28,804 nucleotides of DNA from an uncultured Flavobacteriales bacterium (lineage in GTDB: Bacteria; Bacteroidota; Bacteroidia; Flavobacteriales_D; Crocinitomicaceae), in assembly GCA_937973685.1 (NCBI GenBank), contig CALJKJ010000040.1, positions 1 to 28,804 of the forward strand, given 5' to 3'. Positions 16,094-23,053 of the stretch are shown piece by piece. Each line of letters begins with the position of its first letter. Position 1 is the first letter of the stretch. The notes beneath the pieces were generated by a model, which worked only from the letters and a program-made list of their open reading frames with translations, did not search any database and was not told where the DNA came from. The position numbers and the translations under genes were made by a program.

Positions 16094-17689
16094 ATGAGTT
16101 ACGCAGAAGCAATAGAAAAACGCAGAACATTTGGTATTATTTCACACCCCGATGCTGGTAAAACGACCTTGACTGAGAAGTTATTGTTGTTTGGAGGAGC
16201 AATTCAATCGGCTGGAGCGGTGAAAAACAATAAAATCAAAAAAACTGCTACTTCCGATTTCATGGAGATTGAAAAACAACGTGGAATCTCTGTTGCAACT
16301 TCTGTTATGGCTTTTGAATATTCGGGCAAACAAATCAACATTCTCGATACTCCTGGTCACAAGGATTTTGCGGAAGATACTTACCGGACATTAACTGCAG
16401 TTGACAGCGTAATTTTGGTGATTGACTGTGCAAATGGTGTTGAGGAACAAACAAAACGTTTGATGGAAGTTTGCCGCATGCGCAAAACGCCGGTGATTAT
16501 TTTCATCAACAAAATGGACCGTGAAGGAAAAGATCCGTTTGAGTTATTAGATGAATTAGAAGCTTCGTTAGACATTCATGTTCGTCCACTAGCTTGGCCA
16601 ATTGGTATGGGTGACCGTTTTCAAGGAGTTTACAATATTTACGATAAAAACATCAACCTGTTCGCTGCGAACAAAACAAAGATTTCCAAAGAAATCATTT
16701 CATTAACTGATATTCAATCGGAAGAATTGGACGAAATAGTTGGTGAGAAACCAGCCGCTGAATTACGCGAAGAATTAGAGATGATTGAAGGTGTTTACGA
16801 TGCTTTTGACCGTGAAAAATACTTGAGCGGCGATGTTGCTCCTGTTTTCTTCGGTTCAGCCGTGAACAATTTTGGAGTAAAAGAATTATTAGATACGTTT
16901 GTGCGCATTTCACCATCTCCGAGAGGGCGTGATGCTGATAACAAACGCATTGAACCAAGTGATAAAAAATTCTCTGGTTTCGTCTTTAAAATCCATGCGA
17001 ATTTGGACCCAAAACACCGCGATAGAATTGCTTTTCTCCGTGTGGTTTCTGGTAAATTTGAACGTAACACTTTTTACAACCACGTGCGGTTGGACAAGAA
17101 ATTCAAGTTTGCCAATCCAACATCGTTTTTAGCACAAGACAAAAGTGTTATCGACGAAGCATTTCCTGGAGATGTTGTTGGTTTGTACGATACGGGAAAC
17201 TTTAAAATTGGTGACACCTTGAACGAAGGCGAACACTTTATGTTCAAAGGTATTCCAAGCTTTTCGCCTGAAATGTTCCAAGAATTAGAGAATCTTGATC
17301 CAATGAAATCAAAACAGTTGGAAAAAGGAATTACGCAGTTAATGGACGAAGGAGTTGCGCAGATGTTTATTCAACAACCTGGTAACAGACGAATTATTGG
17401 TACAGTTGGTCAACTTCAATTTGAAGTAATTGCTTATCGTTTGGATCATGAATATGGTGCGAAATGTCGTTTTGTACCGCGTAACTACCACAAAGCGTGT
17501 TGGATTACAACGGATAACGAAGCGCAATTAGCTGATTTTGTACGTGCGAAATCGCAGTATTTAGCAAAAGACAAAGACGACAACTTGGTGTTCTTAGCAG
17601 AAACATCTTTCTTGCTTCAAATGGCTGAAAAAGATTATCCGGAATTAACATTCCACACAACGAGCGATTTTAAATTGGAACGGAAGTAA
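16094..17689 (+). CDS. prfC: Peptide chain release factor 3
   Basis: RF3 is the translational GTPase that removes RF1/RF2 from ribosomes after termination. The 531-residue length is normal. G-domain motifs are intact: G1 HPDAGKTT at 18-25, the RGIS switch I region (63-66), G3 DTPGH at 85-89, and G4 NKMD at 139-142. The C-terminal FVPRNY and later RF3-type domain III are present (EF-G would be longer). I start at 16094 because MSYAEAIEKRRTFGIISHPDAG aligns with the family. The 17 extra upstream codons contain the promoter box. It is the last core gene before the AT-rich restriction island. Confidence 0.96.
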   Translation: MSYAEAIEKRRTFGIISHPDAGKTTLTEKLLLFGGAIQSAGAVKNNKIKKTATSDFMEIEKQRGISVATSVMAFEYSGKQINILDTPGHKDFAEDTYRTLTAVDSVILVIDCANGVEEQTKRLMEVCRMRKTPVIIFINKMDREGKDPFELLDELEASLDIHVRPLAWPIGMGDRFQGVYNIYDKNINLFAANKTKISKEIISLTDIQSEELDEIVGEKPAAELREELEMIEGVYDAFDREKYLSGDVAPVFFGSAVNNFGVKELLDTFVRISPSPRGRDADNKRIEPSDKKFSGFVFKIHANLDPKHRDRIAFLRVVSGKFERNTFYNHVRLDKKFKFANPTSFLAQDKSVIDEAFPGDVVGLYDTGNFKIGDTLNEGEHFMFKGIPSFSPEMFQELENLDPMKSKQLEKGITQLMDEGVAQMFIQQPGNRRIIGTVGQLQFEVIAYRLDHEYGAKCRFVPRNYHKACWITTDNEAQLADFVRAKSQYLAKDKDDNLVFLAETSFLLQMAEKDYPELTFHTTSDFKLERK

Positions 17690-17701
17690 GTTGAATTATT
17701 T

Positions 17702-17720
17702 TTAATAAATAATTTATTAA
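17702..17720. repeat. 19-bp perfect AT-only palindrome
   Basis: TTAATAAAT and ATTTATTAA are perfect inverse copies around a single central A, 12 bases past the prfC stop and 63 bases before the methyltransferase ATG. The arms contain no G or C, so it is a poor terminator. It could be a protein-binding site or a boundary element of the island. Confidence 0.6.
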
Positions 17721-17743
17721 GATAGCAGATTAATAAACTTTTT

Positions 17744-17779
17744 GTCCGTAATTTTGTCCGTGTACGTAAATCCGTCCGT
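17744..17779. promoter_or_regulatory. GTCCGT repeat cluster, candidate operator of the restriction-modification operon
   Basis: Exact GTCCGT occurs at 17744-17749, 17756-17761 and 17774-17779, and a one-mismatch copy GTACGT at 17762-17767. All start on the same 6-bp phase. The cluster overlaps the TAnnTTTG box (17749-17756) and the expected transcript start, and ends just before the methyltransferase ATG. That is the arrangement of a repressor operator. The proposed ligand is the arm-type DNA-binding domain encoded at the start of the methyltransferase; this is inference. Confidence 0.55.
17749..17756 (+). promoter_or_regulatory. -7 box for the restriction-modification operon
   Basis: TAATTTTG is an exact TAnnTTTG match, embedded between two GTCCGT copies. 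The transcript start would be near 17761, giving a leader of about 23 bases to the ATG at 17784. This argues against a GTG/TTG start at 17742, which would lie upstream of transcription. No -33 match was seen, so the promoter may be weak. Confidence 0.5.
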
Positions 17780-17783
17780 AATT

Positions 17784-19991
17784 ATGGCTACAATTAATTT
17801 TTATCTCGACAAACCAGACAAAAAAGGGTTTACCCCTATTCATTTAAGAATTAACTGTTCTGGCACACAAATTAAGTTAGCGACAGGACAAAAAATTGAC
17901 CCAAAACTATTTGACAAGAAAAGACAACGAGTTAAAGGGATTACAATTGAAGCGACTGAGATAAATCACTATTTGAATTTTCTAAATGAACGTGCCGATG
18001 AATTATTACATAATTCGAACAAAAAAACGTTCTCGCAAGATGAAATCAAAGATATTCTCAATCAGCATATTTACGGGTACAGAGAGAATCATACTGTAAA
18101 TATAGTAAAGGAACAGATTTCTCTATACGGAAAACCTTTTACTTTCATTGACTTATTTGCAGGTGCGGGTGGTTTTAGTGAAGGCTTTTTACAAGCAGAA
18201 GTACATGATAAATTTTTTGATTTTATAGCTGCAAGCGACATAAATGAAAATTGCGAACTCACTCATATTGTAAGATATAATCATCAATTGGGATTAAATG
18301 CTGAATTTTTAAAACAAGATATTACAGAACCTGATTTTTTAGATAACCTATTACAAAAGATAGGTGACAAAAAAATTGATGTGGTTTGTGGTGGTCCACC
18401 TTGTCAGAGTTTTAGCTTGGCAGGTAAGAGAAAGAAGTTTGATAAAAAAGATGATTTATTCTCACATTATCTTGAAGTAATTAAAATATTGCAACCGAAA
18501 TATTTTGTAATGGAGAATGTAAAAGGCATTCTTACAAAAGAAAATGGAAAAATCAAGGATTTAATCATTCAAGAAATAAATTCAATAGTTGATATAAAGG
18601 AAATACCTGTTTTAGTTTCATTCATAAGAAAAATGAAGTCAGATAAAAATGGGTTTTTGTTTGAAAGTATTGTAAAACGAGTTGAAATTGAAAAATTAAG
18701 AGATGCTGAAATTGAAACAGGTAGAGAAGAGTTTATTCGATTTGTAGACAATAGATTCAAACAACTTACGCCTAAAATTGCTGATTATAAAACCAGCAAA
18801 ACAGATTCAAGAATAAATACTATCAGACATGGTTTCAATATTCTTGCCAGAACCAAAGAATGGGAAAAACTGAAACGTGATATCATTAAAGAAAAAGACT
18901 TTTGTAATATTGATAGTGATTCATTTGTAGAAACATTCACGACTTTTTTAACTCAAATAGGGCATGAAAGTGTAATAGAACAAATTGAGTTTGCATTTAA
19001 GGAACTCAAAGTACCAACCGAATATAAAAAAGACTGTTCAGATATTATAACAGCCCTAAAAATCTATACAAATTCATTTGATGAAACCGTAGATATTCTA
19101 TTAAACCTATGTACTGAAAAGGAGAAATCTGAACTTAACAAAATTCTTGAAAGCATTAGGCTTTACAAAATAGAAAAACCATTTGTTGCAAACGCTTCAA
19201 ATTATGGTGTTCCGCAAAATCGTGAACGAGTACTTTTTATTGGCTGTAGAAAAGACCAGAAATTTATTTCTGAAATACCACCAACCATAAAGGAAAATGA
19301 AAAAGTAACCGTTTTTGAAGCTTTATACGACCTTGATTTTATTGGCAATAATCAAGAAGCTCATCATTATGAACTAGTTGATATTTCAAAACAATTCAAT
19401 GGATCTGCTGATAAAATGAAAAGTTTACTTAAGAAAAGAACTATTGATGGTAAAGAAAATTCTAAAACTGGAAAATCATTTGCAGAATGGTCAAGAGAAG
19501 GTCGATTAATTGAAAGATATCAACCTAGAACAAAACCATTTTATGTAAGAAATTTTGAAGGGCTTCAAAAGGGAGAAAAATATTTTGACATTTTAAATAA
19601 TCACAAAACAAGCAATCAAAATGATGATGTAATCAAACGTCTTGATATTATTCTTAAAAACGGTGATTATAAAAAGGCTCAATGTGAAATAGATCAATGT
19701 GGTCTGACATCAAATAAAAGAAATTACAATGTTTTGAAGCCAGAAAAACAATCATCTACAATAATGACAATTGCTGATGATTACGTTCATTATAATTCAC
19801 CAAGATCATTAACTGTTCGTGAAATGGCAAGACTTCAATCATTTGATGATACTTTTGTTTTTCAAGGAAAGCGTTCGACAGGTGGAAATAATAGAAAAAC
19901 AGAAGTTCCTCAATACACTCTTGTCGGGAATGCTGTACCGCCATTATTAGCTAGAGCTGTGGCGACAGAAATTTTAAAAAACATCCAATGA
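17784..19991 (+). CDS. C5-cytosine DNA methyltransferase with N-terminal integrase-type arm DNA-binding domain
   Basis: A 735-residue type II modification enzyme; it transfers a methyl group from SAM to cytosine C5. Residues 2 to about 95 look like the arm-type DNA-binding domain of Bacteroidota tyrosine recombinases (ATINFYLDKPDKKGFTPIHL, ATGQKIDPKLFDKKRQRVKG), then a helix EINHYLNFLNERADELLHN. The methyltransferase follows: motif I FIDLFAGAGGFSEGF (121-135), motif IV GGPPCQSFS with catalytic C207, motif VI ENV with E244, motif VIII NYGVPQNRERVLFIG (473-487), motif IX RSLTVREMARLQSF (674-687), motif X QYTLVGNAVPP (720-730). About 190 extra residues sit between motifs VI and VIII. The ATG at 17784 follows the promoter box. 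The stop overlaps the endonuclease start as ATGA. Target unknown. AGA codons and high AT indicate transfer. Confidence 0.93.
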   Translation: MATINFYLDKPDKKGFTPIHLRINCSGTQIKLATGQKIDPKLFDKKRQRVKGITIEATEINHYLNFLNERADELLHNSNKKTFSQDEIKDILNQHIYGYRENHTVNIVKEQISLYGKPFTFIDLFAGAGGFSEGFLQAEVHDKFFDFIAASDINENCELTHIVRYNHQLGLNAEFLKQDITEPDFLDNLLQKIGDKKIDVVCGGPPCQSFSLAGKRKKFDKKDDLFSHYLEVIKILQPKYFVMENVKGILTKENGKIKDLIIQEINSIVDIKEIPVLVSFIRKMKSDKNGFLFESIVKRVEIEKLRDAEIETGREEFIRFVDNRFKQLTPKIADYKTSKTDSRINTIRHGFNILARTKEWEKLKRDIIKEKDFCNIDSDSFVETFTTFLTQIGHESVIEQIEFAFKELKVPTEYKKDCSDIITALKIYTNSFDETVDILLNLCTEKEKSELNKILESIRLYKIEKPFVANASNYGVPQNRERVLFIGCRKDQKFISEIPPTIKENEKVTVFEALYDLDFIGNNQEAHHYELVDISKQFNGSADKMKSLLKKRTIDGKENSKTGKSFAEWSREGRLIERYQPRTKPFYVRNFEGLQKGEKYFDILNNHKTSNQNDDVIKRLDIILKNGDYKKAQCEIDQCGLTSNKRNYNVLKPEKQSSTIMTIADDYVHYNSPRSLTVREMARLQSFDDTFVFQGKRSTGGNNRKTEVPQYTLVGNAVPPLLARAVATEILKNIQ

Positions 19992-21166
19992 GAGCATTAA
20001 CATCTGAAGAACAAACTAAAATTAAAATACTGACCAAAAATCAGGTTCCTATTTCTCTTATTGAGCCAACTGAAACTGGTCTAAAGAAATCAATTATGGA
20101 TGCTACTGGTTCAGTGCGTAGCTTCTTGAAAGACAATTATATTCACGATTACGATATTCAAGGACAAGGCCCTGAAAACAAAGTTCAAATTGATGCAATC
20201 ATTTACCAAGATTTTCAAGTAATTCAATCAATTGCTTCATTATACAGACCTCAAACAAAAAAAGGAGACCCAAGAATATGGTTTTCAGGACTTACTAAAA
20301 TTGCAAATCCAAATGATTTGATTGCAATGATTTTTTATTCAGGCTCTTTTCACATTTTCAATTTAACTCAATTAAATATAGAAGCATTATTAAACTCGAA
20401 CCTAATAAATCCGCTAAAAGAGTTGATTTCAGAAATCAGCGGTAAAGCTAATGAAGTTGCTTTTGAATTATTGGCTATGTTGAGAAAAGTTGCCCGTTCG
20501 GGTCCTATTCCCTCAATGGTTGCTGCAGATACTTCTGTCGGTAGAACCCTAGAGACAGCCTTGGGAATTGATATCAATTCCTCCAAACAACCCGACTACA
20601 AAGGGATAGAATTAAAATCATTTAGAAGTAGTCGAACAAATAGAAAAAACTTATTCGCTCAAGTTCCAGAATGGTCATTAAGTAAATTCAAAAGTTCGGC
20701 AGAAATTTTAGATGCTTTTGGTTACCATAGAGAAGAAGATTTCAAACTTTATTGTACAGTTTCAGCAATTACAAGAAACTCACAAGGTTTAGCTCTGAGA
20801 CTTGATTCAGACATAAAGCAACTAGTTGAAAATTCAGATAAACCGGAGTTTGGAGATTTTGTTGTTTGGACTTTAAATACGTTGCATAATAGACTTTTAG
20901 AGAAGCATAAAGAAACTTTTTGGGTTGAAGCAACAAGCACTTACATTGATGGACTTGAGCATTTTCAGTATTCAATTGTAGAACACACTAAAAAGCCTAT
21001 CACTTCTCAATTTGACATACTAATCGACCAAGGAATAATTACTCTTGACCATTTAATAAAAAGAAATTCAAAAGGAAAAGTAGTTGAAAAAGGACCGATA
21101 TTTAAAATAAAACCTAAAGGATTAGATTTATTATTTCCACCAAGTGAAAAATATAATTTGATATAA
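19988..21166 (+). CDS. MvaI/BcnI-family type II restriction endonuclease
   Basis: A 392-residue endonuclease partner of the upstream methyltransferase. The segment GRTLETALGIDIN...PDYKGIELKSFR (185-213) matches the MvaI/BcnI family, whose founders cut CCWGG and CCSGG and act as monomers. The catalytic triad would be D203, E208 and K210, the same spacing as D50-E55-K57 of MvaI. Founders are only about 240 residues, so here an extra N-terminal region of about 150 residues precedes the catalytic core. It is mixed alpha/beta with no recognised motif and may bind DNA or regulate. Its ATG overlaps the methyltransferase stop by four bases, so the nuclease is made only after the protecting enzyme. 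Specificity is inferred only to be related to CCNGG. Confidence 0.88.
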   Translation: MRALTSEEQTKIKILTKNQVPISLIEPTETGLKKSIMDATGSVRSFLKDNYIHDYDIQGQGPENKVQIDAIIYQDFQVIQSIASLYRPQTKKGDPRIWFSGLTKIANPNDLIAMIFYSGSFHIFNLTQLNIEALLNSNLINPLKELISEISGKANEVAFELLAMLRKVARSGPIPSMVAADTSVGRTLETALGIDINSSKQPDYKGIELKSFRSSRTNRKNLFAQVPEWSLSKFKSSAEILDAFGYHREEDFKLYCTVSAITRNSQGLALRLDSDIKQLVENSDKPEFGDFVVWTLNTLHNRLLEKHKETFWVEATSTYIDGLEHFQYSIVEHTKKPITSQFDILIDQGIITLDHLIKRNSKGKVVEKGPIFKIKPKGLDLLFPPSEKYNLI

Positions 21167-21199
21167 AATTTCATTTAACAAATTAGAATATAAGCCATG

Positions 21200-21217
21200 T
21201 TTCTTAAACTTAAGAAA
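21200..21217. repeat. Inverted repeat upstream of the antitoxin gene
   Basis: TTTCTTAA and TTAAGAAA are perfect 8-bp inverse copies around a central AC. It lies 33 bases past the endonuclease stop and 50 bases before the antitoxin ATG. There is no T-run, so a terminator is unlikely. An operator for the YefM/Phd-type protein, which normally represses its own gene by binding palindromes, is plausible. Confidence 0.5.
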
Positions 21218-21267
21218 TTAAAGTGCTTAGTTTTATTTATCATATCGTACAACTAAATTTCTTCGCC

Positions 21268-21519
21268 ATGCTTACAACTTCCATTTCAGATTTCAGAAAA
21301 GACATCAAACGATATTTTGACAAAGTAATACAAAACTCTGAAACACTTATAAATAATCGAGGTAAAGATAAAGGTGTTGTAATCATGTCGTTGGCTGAAT
21401 ATAATTCGTTATGCGCAACACAACACGAACTTTCATCGAAAGAAAATGAAAAAAGACTGGATGCCGCAATTGACAAATTAAAATCCGACATTTCATCTAA
21501 CTTGGAACAACAACATTAG
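21268..21519 (+). CDS. YefM/Phd-family antitoxin, orphan
   Basis: An 83-residue protein with the YefM/Phd fold. The start TTSISDFRKDIKRYFDKVIQNSETLINNRG matches the DNA-binding N-terminal half, KGVVIMSLAEYNSL is the family hallmark ('..VVLMSLEEYNSL'), and KENEKRLDAAIDKLKSD is the helical toxin-binding tail. Such proteins neutralise YoeB/Txe- or Doc-type toxins and repress their own operon. I start at the ATG at 21268; upstream codons do not match the family. No toxin gene follows: the next gene, 13 bases on, is on the opposite strand and is an HsdR_N-type protein. It may be a relic, or act as an anti-addiction antidote. Confidence 0.85.
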   Translation: MLTTSISDFRKDIKRYFDKVIQNSETLINNRGKDKGVVIMSLAEYNSLCATQHELSSKENEKRLDAAIDKLKSDISSNLEQQH

Positions 21520-21532
21520 CTTTAAAAACCGT

Positions 21533-21979
21533 TTACTTCAAACCTGGAAATTCAGCCAATAATTCACTCGGATTTTTAGTGTCAATGATGTAATGGTCAA
21601 TTCCATTTGTCATCCACAAAAAAGGAACCGTTGTGGCTTGTGCATAATTACTAATTTGTAACAGTGTTTTTTCGTCCAGTGCAACAGTTGCTGCTTTGCA
21701 TTCCACAATTAACAGCGGCTGTCCAAAACCATCAACAACAAGTACATCACAACGTCTGTTTTGACCGTTAATCCGCAACAAATGTTCGGTATTGATGCGT
21801 GGCAAAGCAATTTGTCGTTCGTTGATTAAAAAATGAACAACGTGTTGACGCACCCATTCTTCGGGAGTTAATACCAAGTGTTTTTTACGTACTACACACC
21901 ATACCACGAATTGATCGCCTTTCTTTGCAATGGAAAGTTGTGCAGGAGGAATGCTTAACGGAGGAAAAAACGTTTTCAT
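21533..21979 (-). CDS. Solo HsdR_N-type (PD-(D/E)xK-like) protein
   Basis: A 148-residue protein resembling the N-terminal nuclease domain of type I restriction subunit HsdR, but standing alone. Nuclease-like residues are D78 in RRCDVLVVD and E93/K95 in LLIVECKA. A later NYAQ (111-114) corresponds to the Q/R-x-x-x-Y type motif region of such domains. Bacteroidota often carry this gene next to holA, as here, where the two are divergent across 72 bases, so it is probably core rather than part of the restriction island. No HsdR helicase, HsdM or HsdS is present. Role unknown; a DNA repair or processing nuclease is possible. Confidence 0.85.
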   Translation of the reverse strand: MKTFFPPLSIPPAQLSIAKKGDQFVVWCVVRKKHLVLTPEEWVRQHVVHFLINERQIALPRINTEHLLRINGQNRRCDVLVVDGFGQPLLIVECKAATVALDEKTLLQISNYAQATTVPFLWMTNGIDHYIIDTKNPSELLAEFPGLK

Positions 21980-21986
21980 TTGTTGT

Positions 21987-21994
21987 CAAAGCTA
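21987..21994 (-). promoter_or_regulatory. -7 box for the HsdR_N-type gene
   Basis: The minus strand reads TAGCTTTG, an exact TAnnTTTG match, 7 bases before the ATG at 21979. With the holA box at 22040-22047 it makes a compact divergent promoter region. Confidence 0.45.
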
Positions 21995-22039
21995 CTGATT
22001 TTATGACGAGTTTCGTGTCGCTCAATCAACAAAATAACT

Positions 22040-22047
22040 TATTTTTG
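22040..22047 (+). promoter_or_regulatory. -7 box for the holA operon
   Basis: TATTTTTG matches TAnnTTTG exactly and ends 4 bases before the holA ATG at 22052. If it is used, the mRNA would be essentially leaderless. Confidence 0.45.
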
Positions 22048-22051
22048 AGGT

Positions 22052-23053
22052 ATGGATTTTAAATCAATTCTGAAAGACATCAAAAACAAGCAATTCAAAC
22101 CCGTGTATGCGTTACATGGCGAAGAACCTTATTACATTGATTTGATTTCAGAAGCAATCATAGAAAATGCGTTAACGGAAGACGAACGGGAATTTAACCT
22201 CGCTGTTTATTATGGCAGAGATACCGATTTTTTAACCGTTATGAACGAAGCAAAAGGTTTTCCTTTTATTGGCGAACGGAAAGTGGTTGTTTTGCGTGAA
22301 GCGCAGGATTTAAAAGAAATTTACGAATTAGAACATTACTTAAAAGCCGTTAATCCTAGCAGTATTTTGGTGATTTGCCACAAGTACAAAGCGTTGGATG
22401 GTAAGCGTAAATTGACCAAAGAAATTGGGCAACACGGAATTAATTTTAAATCTGAAAAGATTAAAGATTACTTACTTCCTGAGTGGATTACAACCTATGT
22501 GAAATCGCAAGGTTTTGACATGACTTCTAAAGCAGCTAGTTTGTTAGCCGATTTTATTGGAAATGATTTGTCGCGATTGGTCAATGAATTAGATAAATTA
22601 GCGATCGTTTTAGAGAAAGGGACACGCATCTCGGATATTCATATCGAGGAAAATATTGGAATTAGTAAGGATTATAATAATTTCGAATTGACCAATGCCG
22701 TTGCTGTTCGCGATCACGTGAAAGTTTTTCAAATTGCCGATTACTTCGATAAAAATCCGAAAGACCACTCCATCATTGCAATTATTCCGACTTTGTTTAA
22801 GTTGTATACCAACATGATGCGTGTTCATTTCGCACCCAATAAAAACCCAGACTACATCTCAAGAGCGCTTGGTCTACACCCATTTGCAGCGAAAGAATTG
22901 ATGAAGAATTCAGCGAATTATTCTCCAAAAATATTAGCACGAAACGTTGCTTTATTGCACGAATACGATTTAAAAGCAAAAGGAGTTGGCAACACAGGCG
23001 CGTTCAAAGACGGTGATTTGTTGCGTGAATTATTATATCAATTATTGTACTGA
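22052..23053 (+). CDS. holA: DNA polymerase III subunit delta
   Basis: HolA is the delta subunit of the clamp loader, which opens the sliding clamp and helps load it at primed DNA. The 333-residue length fits. The N-terminal KNKQFKPVYALHGEEPYYID is the family's usual opening, followed by VYYGRDTDFLTVMNEAKGFPFIGERKVVVLREAQDL, where the FP(F/M) clamp-contact region lies. The C-terminal helical domain (LLRELLYQLLY end) is present. The stop overlaps the rsmE start by one base (TGATG), implying translational coupling. The promoter is divergent with the HsdR_N-type gene. Confidence 0.93.
   Translation: MDFKSILKDIKNKQFKPVYALHGEEPYYIDLISEAIIENALTEDEREFNLAVYYGRDTDFLTVMNEAKGFPFIGERKVVVLREAQDLKEIYELEHYLKAVNPSSILVICHKYKALDGKRKLTKEIGQHGINFKSEKIKDYLLPEWITTYVKSQGFDMTSKAASLLADFIGNDLSRLVNELDKLAIVLEKGTRISDIHIEENIGISKDYNNFELTNAVAVRDHVKVFQIADYFDKNPKDHSIIAIIPTLFKLYTNMMRVHFAPNKNPDYISRALGLHPFAAKELMKNSANYSPKILARNVALLHEYDLKAKGVGNTGAFKDGDLLRELLYQLLY

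Noticed and set aside
17742..17783. Longer start for the methyltransferase at 17742
   Set aside because: It is a non-ATG start upstream of the predicted transcript start. The added residues are translations of the GTCCGT repeats, and the family-like sequence begins at the ATG at 17784.
17690..21532. Prophage or integrative element suggested by the arm-type domain
   Set aside because: No recombinase core, structural phage gene, conjugation gene, tRNA target or flanking direct repeat was found. Only the DNA-binding domain is present, inside the methyltransferase.
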